From: an uncultured Verrucomicrobiae bacterium
GTDB lineage: Bacteria > Verrucomicrobiota > Verrucomicrobiia > Limisphaerales > AAA164-E04
NCBI GenBank assembly: GCA_951813855.1
Contig: OX638380.1
Location: forward strand, 1,814,876 to 1,878,875
Length of the DNA stretch: 64,000 nt
Reading direction: 5' to 3'
Shown here: positions 1-8,054 of the stretch, piece by piece
Numbering within the stretch: the stretch's first letter is position 1
Layout: each line of letters begins with the position of its first letter
Position numbers and translations under genes: made by a program
Notes under the pieces: generated by a model
What the model saw: only the letters and a program-made list of their open reading frames with translations
Told to the model about the DNA's origin: nothing
The model's database searches: none

Positions 1-358
1 CCTCGGCCAAGATCCGTTTCATCTCCGGCACGTAGGGATTGATGATCGGCCGCTCCGCGATCACGGTAGCGTCCACGTTGACCAAGGTTCCGTTGAGGAG
101 TTGCGTCTTGCGTTGCGCTTCCCGCAAAAACGACGTGCTGGGTTCTCCCTGCCAACGGGGATCGGAATTAGGAAACAATTGCCCGATATCGCTCTCGCCG
201 ATCGCTCCGAAAATCGCGTCGCAGACCGCGTGGATCAGCACGTCGGCGTCGGAATGTCCGGTGAGCGACTTGGTATGAGGTATCGTCACGCCTCCCAGAA
301 TAACGGATTCTCCCGCTACCAAGGCGTGCACGTCATAACCGATACCGACGTGTATCAT
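1..358 (-). CDS. ispF: 2-C-methyl-D-erythritol 2,4-cyclodiphosphate synthase, 5' part (cut by window edge)
   Basis: The minus-strand reading frame opens with ATG at 358 and runs off the window after about 119 codons, so the C-terminal quarter is missing. The N-terminus reads MIHVGIGYDVHAL, followed by GGVTIPHTKSLTGHSDADV and the HAVCDAIFGA stretch, which are the metal-binding (D/H) and substrate-pocket motifs of IspF. The VNVDATVIAERP segment is also typical. IspF makes the cyclic diphosphate of the MEP isoprenoid pathway in the cytoplasm, usually as a trimer. It starts 36 bases after the cytochrome c gene on the same strand and may be read through from the respiratory operon; that link is positional only. 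No frame disruption is seen in the visible part. Confidence 0.95.
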   Translation of the reverse strand, partial: MIHVGIGYDVHALVAGESVILGGVTIPHTKSLTGHSDADVLIHAVCDAIFGAIGESDIGQLFPNSDPRWQGEPSTSFLREAQRKTQLLNGTLVNVDATVIAERPIINPYVPEMKRILAE

Positions 359-394
359 GGCGTTACCGTTCGATTCGAATGCTCGCCGCCCGGT

Positions 395-1018
395 TCAGGG
401 TTCCATCGCTTCGCGCAACGCCTCCTCGGTCCACGGCGTCATCCCCCGAGCCATGGTCTCGTTGCGAACGGCTTCGACCTCTTCGGCCGTAACCTCCGAA
501 GCTTCGTTGCCCCATTCTTTCTGCCCTCGAACGAAAGTGACCAAAGCGGCTAATTCCTCGTTGTCGGAGATGGCCATGCCGAAGGCCGGCATCTGAGCGG
601 ATACGTTCCAAGCCTCGCCGTTAACCGTGATCGGGCCGGTCAAGCCGTTCATGATCACCCGAAGCATGCGCTCGGGATTTTCGTCGTTGACCCAATCCGA
701 TTCGGCCAACGGCGGATAGGAACCCGCCAAACCTCCGCCGTCGGCCTGATGGCAGGCGAAACAATAAGTCATGTAAGCCAGCCGCCCCTGTTCGAAGCGA
801 GGATCGACGTTGAGCTGGGGCTGAACCTCCTGAACGACCTCGTAAGAATCGAACGGCTCGTACACCTTGCCGTTGAACCCGCCCGCTTGGCTGTCCAGGT
901 AAATCAACGCCAAAAAACCGAGGGCGAAAAACGCCAACTGCAATCCTACCGGCACCGGACTGGAAGCCGCGGCCGGTTCGTATTCCGGTGATTCATCGGG
1001 TAAGGAATGATTGGTCAT
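395..1018 (-). CDS. Membrane-anchored monohaem cytochrome c
   Basis: A 207-residue protein with one transmembrane anchor near residues 24-41 and a periplasmic cytochrome c domain. The haem c site is CFACH at residues 86-90, and a QMPAF segment near residue 142 is the likely axial methionine. It is the last gene of the alternative complex III / CcoN-like / CcoO block and starts 8 bases after ccoO. By position it resembles a CcoP-type subunit, but it has only one CxxCH instead of the two expected of CcoP. It is probably an electron carrier or acceptor docked to the ACIII assembly. The family placement is safe; the partner is inferred from the operon. Confidence 0.88.
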   Translation of the reverse strand: MTNHSLPDESPEYEPAAASSPVPVGLQLAFFALGFLALIYLDSQAGGFNGKVYEPFDSYEVVQEVQPQLNVDPRFEQGRLAYMTYCFACHQADGGGLAGSYPPLAESDWVNDENPERMLRVIMNGLTGPITVNGEAWNVSAQMPAFGMAISDNEELAALVTFVRGQKEWGNEASEVTAEEVEAVRNETMARGMTPWTEEALREAMEP

Positions 1019-1026
1019 CTAAACAG

Positions 1027-1908
1027 TCAGTCGCTTTGCTCTTCCGTAGCTTCGGACTCCGGGTCCGAAGCCTCGATCCCCAGTCCCGGCGCCTCGAACA
1101 CCGGCTCGTCCAGGCGAAGACTCAGCAAATAAGCCGCCAAATCATGAGCTTCCGGCTTCGGCGCGATCAATCGGCCCCGGCCGTCCTTGACGAATTCCCC
1201 CTGATGCCGCAAAGCTTCGGCTTCGTTCTCCTCCGTCGCTTCCAACGACTCGAACAAAAACGGATACGACGGCATGACCGAATCTTCGTTCCGCAGCCTC
1301 GGTTGATAAAGTTGCAGCAACAGGAGGCGGGGATCGGGTTGCCGGTTGCCGATATTCGACAGGTCCGGACCGAATCGCCGGTCGCCCAGCATCACCGGCC
1401 GGTCCAAGAGATAATCCAACCCCACCGTGCGCCGGGCTCCCCAGCGAGCGATGTCGGGGCCGACCGGATGATTCACCCGGCGCAGCTGGGTACCGGATTC
1501 GGTCCGGCGCCGTTGGTAATCCTTGGCTTCTCGCAGCGTGAGATCGTCGAACAACAGGTAGGGCACCGGCGGCAACGCTACCTCTTCGTTCGAAACGACG
1601 AGCGACACTTCCGGAAACTCGCGCAGCGTTTGCTGCACGTTCGTCCCCCATTCGTCGACCACGAGCGAAAAACGGTAGGATTGCTGCCGCACTTGTTGCG
1701 TATGGCATTCGAAACAACCGTTCTGGCGGTAGACGTCATGCCCCCGTTTCGCCGCGCCCCCCCGGTCGACGGGAAAAACCTTGCCGGTCGCCTCGTCCGT
1801 ATAGGGTATCTCCTGACCGAATTGCCATTGCGGAGCGCCGACGAAAGCGAACCACGAACAAGCCATCGCGAACAACAATCCTAAAAACAGTGCGGCGCCG
1901 TTGTTCAT
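1027..1908 (-). CDS. ccoO: cbb3-type oxidase subunit II-like cytochrome c (CcoO/FixO)
   Basis: A 293-residue protein with an N-terminal membrane anchor (residues about 4-23) and a CcoO domain. The haem site is YRQNGCFECHTQQVR (C65, C68, H69), the classic CcoO signature, with the GPDLSNIGNR loop and a likely axial methionine in MPSYPFLF (M212). In normal cbb3 oxidases it passes electrons from CcoP to CcoN. Here its haem site is intact while the neighbouring CcoN-like subunit has lost its own ligands, so the electrons must go elsewhere. The gene overlaps the 3' end of the upstream gene by four bases (ATGA). Residues about 85-165 carry a longer segment than I expect for CcoO, with no assigned role. 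Confidence 0.9.
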   Translation of the reverse strand: MNNGAALFLGLLFAMACSWFAFVGAPQWQFGQEIPYTDEATGKVFPVDRGGAAKRGHDVYRQNGCFECHTQQVRQQSYRFSLVVDEWGTNVQQTLREFPEVSLVVSNEEVALPPVPYLLFDDLTLREAKDYQRRRTESGTQLRRVNHPVGPDIARWGARRTVGLDYLLDRPVMLGDRRFGPDLSNIGNRQPDPRLLLLQLYQPRLRNEDSVMPSYPFLFESLEATEENEAEALRHQGEFVKDGRGRLIAPKPEAHDLAAYLLSLRLDEPVFEAPGLGIEASDPESEATEEQSD

Positions 1909-3803
1909 GATCTCCTGGCGGTCCTCCTGACCTGTTTGCGACCGGCGGCCGGCGCCTTTTTTCGCGGCGGCGCCTTCTTGGCGGCCACCGCCTTCTTCGC
2001 CGCGGGAGTCGTTTTCGCCGCCGCTTTCTTGACCGCCGGAGCCGGCGTCAGTTTCCGGGCCGACGGCGGGGTCACGGTTTTCTTCCTGGCGGGAGCCGGC
2101 TTCGGCACAGCCTTTTTAGCCGCCGGTGCCTTTTTCCTGGCGGGAATCGGCTTCGGCGCAACCTTTTTGGCCGCCGGCGCTTTCCTCGCCGCAGAAACGG
2201 TTCTTCTGACTGCCGGTCTCGGTCGCTCGACCTCTTCCGGAGGCGGCGTGACCGGTGAGGCGGCGGCGCGGTCCTCGGATTCGGATTCGTCTTCCGCACC
2301 GGCTTCGACCGCCGGTTCTTCCGGCTTCCCGGCCGTCAGAACCAGAGGTTCCGCTTCCCAGGGCGGAGTTTCCGCCCTTAACCGGGAAGGCGATTCGGCC
2401 GACAACCAAGCCGCCCATCTCACTGCCGGAGCGTCCGTTCCGCAACAGTACGTCGAACATCCGAGGCGGGCGATATTCACCAAATACCACACCGCGGCCC
2501 CCGACACGAGCAGTAAACCTAGCGTCTCCAAACGCTGAAAAAACACCACGAACCCGGTAATCGAGTTGTGCGGGATCTGGGGATCGTGCATCATCGTACC
2601 CTGGATCAAGCCGCCCCCGAGCAATACCGCAACCGTGTAGCCCAAGCCGACGGCAGCCAGCCAAAAATGGCCCGCGATCGATTTGTCGCCCAGCCCCCGA
2701 TCGTTCAAGACGCGCGGAAGCAGGTAATAAACCGAGGCGAACATCGTCATGACGAAAAAACCGCCCATCGTCAGCAAGTTCAGTCCATCCAACACCAGCG
2801 TGAATTGCGTCAAGGCACTGATCCCGCTCAAGGAGTTAATCGTGGTCAACAGGCCGGCCGCCAAAAACGACGCCAAGGCGACCGTGGCGAACCGGATACC
2901 CGGTTGCCGCAACTCCCGCCACCGCCGATCGGCCGTCAGCCAAAAATTAATGCCCACCAACAACACGGCGAACCCGGCGAAAAAACCCATGGCCGTGCTC
3001 AATGCCGGGATCCAGGCCGGCAGGGTCGTCCCCGGCAAGATTCCGGCGCCGTTGCCGAACAGATACAGCAACCAGAAAGCGAAAAACGCCATGGGCCGGC
3101 TGTGCAACGGCCGCTGCAACCACAACGGGATCAGATAGAACAGCGCCCCCAAACCGACGCCGCCCAATACCAGAGTTTTCAAGCCGGTCGCATACCATCC
3201 GGCAATGACAATCTCGACGACCCCGCGAACCGGATACCAATGCAGAAAAAAAGCGGCCGTAACGAAAATCCACGGGAACCAGAGCAACGCCGCCAACACG
3301 AACCATTGCGAGACGTAGGTTTCCCGCGCCTGCCGTTGCCGAAAGGTCGCCACCGCCAATCCTCCCAGGATCAGATAGGCGACCAAGACCACCGGCACGG
3401 TATAGGCGGGCAATTCGAACAGGCGATAGGTCGAGCCGTGCCCCGCCAAGATGCCGATCACGGCGATCAAGATCGCCAGATTCCAAAACACGGCTCCCAA
3501 CAAGGCGTATTGCGGAGCGAGCAATCTCGTTTTCCCGGTCCGAACGAACAGCCAAATGCCTACGCCCAAAGCCAACTGCAACCCGAACCCATACGTCAAG
3601 GCGACGCTGACCGCCGCTTCGACCCGGCCGTAACTCAGCCAAGCCACGCCGCTTAACCAATCGGGCGAATGCCATCGCAAGGAATTAAGCAGCGCCAGCA
3701 AGAGGCCTACCAGCAGCCATCCCGCCGATTTCCAGATCAGATACAGTACCGGCAACCTGCCGGCCTGTTCCGGATCCCCTTGTTTCTTCTCGGCTTCGCT
3801 CAT
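1905..3803 (-). CDS. CcoN-like membrane protein lacking all haem and copper ligands, with a basic C-terminal tail
   Basis: A 632-residue polytopic protein. Non-ligand landmarks line up with CcoN: SYGRV, WY...LFYLIP, LPAW, ASVYYLLPRV and HFWLA. By eye alignment, the helix-2 haem b histidine (GRLRPLHTN in CcoN) is valine. The WYGHN copper histidine is threonine (WYATG). The HH pair before LPDW is G/I. The HVH pair is L/L. It therefore cannot bind haem b, b3 or CuB in the usual way and is unlikely to reduce oxygen. After a CSTYCC segment it ends in roughly 100 residues rich in Lys, Ala and Pro (repeats such as APAAKKA and PARKK), resembling histone H1-like tails. Its place between the ACIII genes and ccoO suggests a structural or electron-relay role, which is inferred. 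Confidence 0.85.
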   Translation of the reverse strand: MSEAEKKQGDPEQAGRLPVLYLIWKSAGWLLVGLLLALLNSLRWHSPDWLSGVAWLSYGRVEAAVSVALTYGFGLQLALGVGIWLFVRTGKTRLLAPQYALLGAVFWNLAILIAVIGILAGHGSTYRLFELPAYTVPVVLVAYLILGGLAVATFRQRQARETYVSQWFVLAALLWFPWIFVTAAFFLHWYPVRGVVEIVIAGWYATGLKTLVLGGVGLGALFYLIPLWLQRPLHSRPMAFFAFWLLYLFGNGAGILPGTTLPAWIPALSTAMGFFAGFAVLLVGINFWLTADRRWRELRQPGIRFATVALASFLAAGLLTTINSLSGISALTQFTLVLDGLNLLTMGGFFVMTMFASVYYLLPRVLNDRGLGDKSIAGHFWLAAVGLGYTVAVLLGGGLIQGTMMHDPQIPHNSITGFVVFFQRLETLGLLLVSGAAVWYLVNIARLGCSTYCCGTDAPAVRWAAWLSAESPSRLRAETPPWEAEPLVLTAGKPEEPAVEAGAEDESESEDRAAASPVTPPPEEVERPRPAVRRTVSAARKAPAAKKVAPKPIPARKKAPAAKKAVPKPAPARKKTVTPPSARKLTPAPAVKKAAAKTTPAAKKAVAAKKAPPRKKAPAAGRKQVRRTARRS

Positions 3804-3821
3804 GTTCGTCCCGGCGGTCGG

Positions 3822-4205
3822 TTACTCGAAAGATTCCGGGTCCGGCGGCGTCGCGATCAAATCCACCCGTTGGTTCAACAACTCTTTCGCCTGCTCCGGA
3901 TCCCGCCACTCCAGCGCCGTCAGTTCGATGGCGCGATCGATCGGCACCTGATAGATGCCCTTGGCGGCGTCGAGCACCGCGTAGCTTTGAACCGCCGCTT
4001 CGGTTTCCTGGAGCAAGCGCTCCAGATTCTCCGTTCGGACGGCGGCCTTGGCCTCCCCGACACCCGGAGCACGGAACGCTTCGCGATTGGTCCAAAGCAA
4101 GACGGCCACCGCCAGAAAGGCGGCGACGGCCAAGCTAAATCCGATAAACGCCCCGCCGCATCGCGCCCGGCGCCTCCCGGGGCCTAAACTTAGCTTCGAA
4201 TTCAT
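3822..4205 (-). CDS. Small single-span membrane protein of the ACIII operon
   Basis: A 127-residue protein with one transmembrane helix (residues about 19-38) and a soluble tail. The C-terminal GIYQVPIDRAIELT segment resembles the short 'Y-x-I-P-I-x-R-A-M-x-L' motif that I recall from small proteins in ACIII/oxidase operons; that recollection is the only basis for a family link. It overlaps actF by four bases (ATGA) and precedes the CcoN-like gene by 18 bases, so it is co-transcribed and probably an accessory or assembly subunit. No cofactor motif is visible, and the single cysteine (C16) does not form a haem site. Confidence 0.75.
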   Translation of the reverse strand: MNSKLSLGPGRRRARCGGAFIGFSLAVAAFLAVAVLLWTNREAFRAPGVGEAKAAVRTENLERLLQETEAAVQSYAVLDAAKGIYQVPIDRAIELTALEWRDPEQAKELLNQRVDLIATPPDPESFE

Positions 4206-5464
4206 TCCTCGGAAGAACGGGCGGAACGAGCCGACAACGGTTCCACATATACGTTAAGGGTTTCCGCGTTCCGGGGATCGCGTTGGGGATAAGGCGGGTG
4301 AGCCGCCAGGTCCCGCAGCAAAAACCGAGCCAGCGCTCCCCCCATCAGCGCCATCGCGCCCACGGCCGTCAGCAATCCGAACAGCTTGACGCTCCATCCC
4401 GCCTGGCTCCAGTCGAAAGCCGGAATCACGTTGAAAGACATGTCCGTGTAGTGCATGAGCCACGCCCAGGCGCCCAAGGGGATCATGACCGTCAGACTCA
4501 GTTTGGCGTCAATGCGCAACATGAGCAGAAAAGGCACGAAAAAATGACCGAAAATCAGCAATAGCCCCACGCCGTGCCACAGTCCTTGGTCGCGTTTGAC
4601 ATACCAATAGGTTTCCTCCGGGATATTGGCGTTCCAAATCAGAAAATACTGCGAGAAGGCGATATAGGCGTAAAAGACCGTAAAAGCGAAAAAGAGCGTC
4701 CCGATATCCTTGAAAGTGCTGGGGCTCACGACCTTGGCCAAATGGCCCGTACGCCGCAAAACGAGCGTCAGGACGTAGACCGTCGCCAACGTCACCCAAA
4801 CGCTGCCGGCGAAATAGTAGACGCCGTACATGGTCGAAAACCACTGATGCTCCAAGGATTTCATCCAGTAGAAAGCGCCCAGGGTCAGGGTGAAAGCGAA
4901 CACGAAGATGCCGCCGGCCGCATAGCGCCGCATCGCGTGAGTGGCGGCGGCGGCCCCGGTGTTGTCCTGCGCCAGCGAATGCCGCCGCAACCCGTTGGCC
5001 AGCCAATGCCAGACGCCGAACAGCAACGCCGACATGATCGTGAACGCGACGGGATTATACATGATGGACTTGACGTGCCACGAATGATCCTGGCCTTCCG
5101 GCTGCGTCCAGGCGTAGGCCGATCCGAACAGGACGATCCCGAGAATCGGCACGAAAAACAGTCCCATGATCCCCGCCTGGCAGGAGAGGTGTTCCAGCAA
5201 GCGCCGCAAGGGCACTAGCCAATACGAATCGAAGAGATGGTGGATCAGCACCAGAAACAGCGAGCCCAAAACCAGGCTCAGATAAAACATGAAAGCGACG
5301 ATGTAGGTCGCGGCGAAGGCATCCATCAGGCCCCCGCTGAACCATCCCGCCACGAGCCCCAACGCGGCCAACGCCGCTCCCCCCTGCCAAATCCGATCCG
5401 GCCAATGCGCCCAACCGGAAAGATCCAGCCGGCCTTTGTCGTTTGCTCCGATCGACTCTTTCAT
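4202..5464 (-). CDS. actF: Alternative complex III membrane subunit ActF
   Basis: A 420-residue polytopic protein of the NrfD-like quinone-binding family, one of the two large membrane subunits of alternative complex III. Hydrophobic helices run through the length, including the segments ending in AFMFYLSLVLGSLF, FFAFTVFYAYIAFSQYFLIW and GLLLIFGHFFVPF, as in ActF homologues. It is expected to form a quinol site in the cytoplasmic membrane with ActC. It starts two bases after actE ends and its own stop overlaps the small downstream gene. The start at 5464 leaves a hydrophilic N-terminus of about 25 residues, normal for ActF. Confidence 0.9.
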   Translation of the reverse strand: MKESIGANDKGRLDLSGWAHWPDRIWQGGAALAALGLVAGWFSGGLMDAFAATYIVAFMFYLSLVLGSLFLVLIHHLFDSYWLVPLRRLLEHLSCQAGIMGLFFVPILGIVLFGSAYAWTQPEGQDHSWHVKSIMYNPVAFTIMSALLFGVWHWLANGLRRHSLAQDNTGAAAATHAMRRYAAGGIFVFAFTLTLGAFYWMKSLEHQWFSTMYGVYYFAGSVWVTLATVYVLTLVLRRTGHLAKVVSPSTFKDIGTLFFAFTVFYAYIAFSQYFLIWNANIPEETYWYVKRDQGLWHGVGLLLIFGHFFVPFLLMLRIDAKLSLTVMIPLGAWAWLMHYTDMSFNVIPAFDWSQAGWSVKLFGLLTAVGAMALMGGALARFLLRDLAAHPPYPQRDPRNAETLNVYVEPLSARSARSSEE

Positions 5465-5466
5465 GG

Positions 5467-6084
5467 TCAGTTGACCGACAACGCGGCGCGCTCGCTTTCA
5501 GGAAGATCCTCTTCGACCGCCAATCGCGAACGCTGCAGCGCCCGGAGATAAGCCACGACGGCCCAGCGGTCCGGAATGTCGATGGCCGCCCCGTAGGCTC
5601 CCATGAGATTCTTGCCCTTGGTGATCGTATGGAAAATCTCGCCCGCCGGCATTTTCACCAGGCGCGGTTCGTGAAAACTGGCTACCGCGACCAGGCCGTA
5701 CTGAGTGACGATCCCCCGGCCGTCGCCGACCGCCCCGTGGCAGGGAGTGCAGTAAATCTGATAGCGTTGGCGGCCGCGCCGCAACAAGGGCTCGTCGACC
5801 GGCACCGGAATCGTCTGCACGAAATTGGTCGTGCCGGCCAGCCGCCCGGTATTGACCGGCACATCCCGGTAGGGAGCGCCCCGGGGAATCGTTCCCGCGA
5901 CATAGGCCTGGGAAGAACTGCCGCTGGCGAAAAATCCGTTGCCGGCCTGGGGCCGCAACTTGTACTGCCGATCCATATCCGGAAACACTTCCAACGGAGG
6001 CTTGGTCGACTTGCTGCCGCGCCAGCCGACCAGGCTGACGACGACGACCAACAGCAAAACTAAGGCGGTTAGAAAATATCGCAT
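5467..6084 (-). CDS. actE: Alternative complex III monohaem cytochrome c subunit ActE
   Basis: A 205-residue protein with an N-terminal signal or anchor helix (residues 3-20) and a single cytochrome c domain. The haem site is CTPCH at residues 112-116, and the KNLMGAYG segment near residue 160 supplies the likely axial methionine. The region before the haem (FASGSSSQAYVAGTIPRG and VDEPLLRRGRQRY) is characteristic of ActE, which receives electrons from the ActA/ActB side of complex III and passes them to a soluble or oxidase-bound acceptor. It lies between actD and actF with gaps of a few bases. Confidence 0.92.
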   Translation of the reverse strand: MRYFLTALVLLLVVVVSLVGWRGSKSTKPPLEVFPDMDRQYKLRPQAGNGFFASGSSSQAYVAGTIPRGAPYRDVPVNTGRLAGTTNFVQTIPVPVDEPLLRRGRQRYQIYCTPCHGAVGDGRGIVTQYGLVAVASFHEPRLVKMPAGEIFHTITKGKNLMGAYGAAIDIPDRWAVVAYLRALQRSRLAVEEDLPESERAALSVN

Positions 6085-6088
6085 CGCT

Positions 6089-6628
6089 CTAATCCCTCAC
6101 TAGTTCCACATGCCGGCTTCCCGCCTCGCGAAGCAGGGCATGCGTGTCGTCTTGGTCATACCGCGGATCGTCGCACTCGATCACCACGTAGAACTTGTCG
6201 TGGGTCACCTGCGCGAACCGCCGGTTCTTCAACAAGGGGTGATGCAACCGCGGCAACCGGTTGAGAATCAGCATCCCGAACAACGAACCGAAAGCCGCGA
6301 AGAGGATCGTCATTTCGTAACAAACGGGAAACGAGGAAAAGGCGCTGTAGAGCGGCTTGCCCCCGACCACGAGGCCGTAGTCGAAGGAGTTCATGTACCA
6401 GATCATCAAGTTCCCGCCGAAAAAGCCGATCGCTCCCCCTAAGAAGGCGAACCAGCCGACCTGGGAATTCTTGAGGCCCATGGCTTCGTCCATGCCGTGA
6501 ACCGGAAAGGGCGAATGCACGTCCCACCGGGAGTAACCCTGGTCCCGCACCTTCTCGGCCGCGGCCATGGTCGCCGCCGGCGTGTCGAATTCGGCCAATA
6601 TGCCGTAATGCAAATCCTCGCCGTTCAT
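6089..6628 (-). CDS. actD: Alternative complex III subunit ActD
   Basis: A 179-residue protein matching the ActD (DUF3341-type) layout: a soluble N-terminal part (YGILAEFDTPAATMAAAEKVRDQGYSRWD cut here as separate motifs YGILAEFD and GYSRWDVHSPFPVHGMD), two central membrane helices, and a C-terminal soluble tail (FYVVIECDDPRYD). ActD binds no known cofactor and packs against ActC and ActF. It starts two bases after the end of actC. No disruption is seen. Confidence 0.92.
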   Translation of the reverse strand: MNGEDLHYGILAEFDTPAATMAAAEKVRDQGYSRWDVHSPFPVHGMDEAMGLKNSQVGWFAFLGGAIGFFGGNLMIWYMNSFDYGLVVGGKPLYSAFSSFPVCYEMTILFAAFGSLFGMLILNRLPRLHHPLLKNRRFAQVTHDKFYVVIECDDPRYDQDDTHALLREAGSRHVELVRD

Positions 6629-6629
6629 C

Positions 6630-8054
6630 TCAATGCCCCTCCCCCCTGGAGCCGCCGGCCGGGTGATGCGGGTCGGCCGCGGGCGTCACGCCCTTGACCT
6701 CCGAAATCGCCACCAGCGGCAAAAACCGTATGAACAACAAAAACAAGGTCATGAAAAAACCGATCGTCCCGACGTAAGTCAGGACGTCGACGTAAGTCGG
6801 CGTGTAATCTCCCCAGTTGGCCGGCATGAAATCCCGATGCAACGAAGTCACCACGATCACGAAACGCTCGAACCACATGCCGATGTTCACGAAGATCGAC
6901 AGGACGAAGACGTAAACCATGTTGGTGCGAATCTTCTTGAACCAAAACAACTGCGGACAGATCACGTTGCAACTGATCATGATCCAGTAAGCCCACCAGA
7001 ACGGTCCCAATGCCCGGTTCTGAAAGGCGTAGGCCTCGTAGGGATTGCCCCCGTACCAGGCGATGAAAACTTCCATGAAATAGGCGTAGCCGACGATGGA
7101 GCCGGTCGCCAGGGTGACCTTGCACATCAATTCGATATGCCGCACGGTAATCACGTCCTCCAACTTGAAGAGCGTCCGCAGCGGAATCAGCAGGGTCAGC
7201 ACCATCCCGAACCCGGAAAAGATGGCTCCGGCCACGAAGTAAGGAGGAAAGATCGTCGTATGCCAGCCCGGCAATTGAGAGACGGCGAAGTCGAAGGACA
7301 CGATACTGTGCACCGAAAGCACCAGCGGCGTCGATAACCCCGCCAGGATCAAATAGGCCTTTTCGTAATTGCTCCAATGCCGGTTGGAACCGGTCCAACC
7401 CAGGGCGAACAAGCCGTAACAGAACTTCCTTACCACGCCCTTGGCCCGATCCCGGATCGTCGCCAAATCGGGAATCAGCCCCATGTACCAAAAGAGCAGC
7501 GACACCGTGAAATAGGTCGACACCGCGAAGACGTCCCACAGCAACGGCGACCGGAATTGCGGCCACAACGGCCCCATCGAATTGGGCAACGGAAACAGCC
7601 ACCAGGCGAACCAGATGCGTCCCACGTGGATGGCCGGGAAAATGCCGGCGCACATCACCGCGAAAATCGTCATCGCCTCCGCGGCCCGGTTAATGGAAGT
7701 CCGCCATTTCTGGCGCAACAAAAACAGGATCGCCGAGATCAACGTGCCGGCGTGGCCGATACCGATCCACCAGACGAAATTGACGATGGCCCAGCCCCAA
7801 GCCACCGGATGATTCAGGCCCCAGACTCCGACTCCGGTAACGATCAGGTAGCCGATCATCAAGGGGCACAACACCGCGACCGGCAGGCAAATGGCGAACG
7901 ATACCCACCACCACAGGGGAGTCTTGCCTTCGACGATTCCCGAAATCCGGTCCGACAGCCACCCCAAAGAACGCCGGTTATGCACCAACGGTTCTCGTTC
8001 CAATTCCAACGGCGGCGGCGCGACGGCCACGCCCTCGTGTGACTTGCTAGCCAT
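6630..8054 (-). CDS. actC: Alternative complex III NrfD-like quinol-binding subunit ActC
   Basis: A 474-residue polytopic NrfD-family protein. The sequence contains [35 protein letters not shown] and the [14 protein letters not shown] segment near the C-terminus, all typical of ActC, the main quinol-oxidising membrane subunit of alternative complex III. Its ATG abuts the actB stop codon directly, so the two are translationally coupled. It takes electrons from menaquinol or ubiquinol and feeds the Fe-S/haem chain of ActB and ActA. Confidence 0.94.
   Translation of the reverse strand: MASKSHEGVAVAPPPLELEREPLVHNRRSLGWLSDRISGIVEGKTPLWWWVSFAICLPVAVLCPLMIGYLIVTGVGVWGLNHPVAWGWAIVNFVWWIGIGHAGTLISAILFLLRQKWRTSINRAAEAMTIFAVMCAGIFPAIHVGRIWFAWWLFPLPNSMGPLWPQFRSPLLWDVFAVSTYFTVSLLFWYMGLIPDLATIRDRAKGVVRKFCYGLFALGWTGSNRHWSNYEKAYLILAGLSTPLVLSVHSIVSFDFAVSQLPGWHTTIFPPYFVAGAIFSGFGMVLTLLIPLRTLFKLEDVITVRHIELMCKVTLATGSIVGYAYFMEVFIAWYGGNPYEAYAFQNRALGPFWWAYWIMISCNVICPQLFWFKKIRTNMVYVFVLSIFVNIGMWFERFVIVVTSLHRDFMPANWGDYTPTYVDVLTYVGTIGFFMTLFLLFIRFLPLVAISEVKGVTPAADPHHPAGGSRGEGH

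Noticed and set aside
2568..3656. A 362-codon plus-strand frame opposite the CcoN-like gene
   Set aside because: Gln/Arg/Pro-rich shadow of a hydrophobic membrane protein; no domain, and the sense strand has helices and CcoN landmarks.
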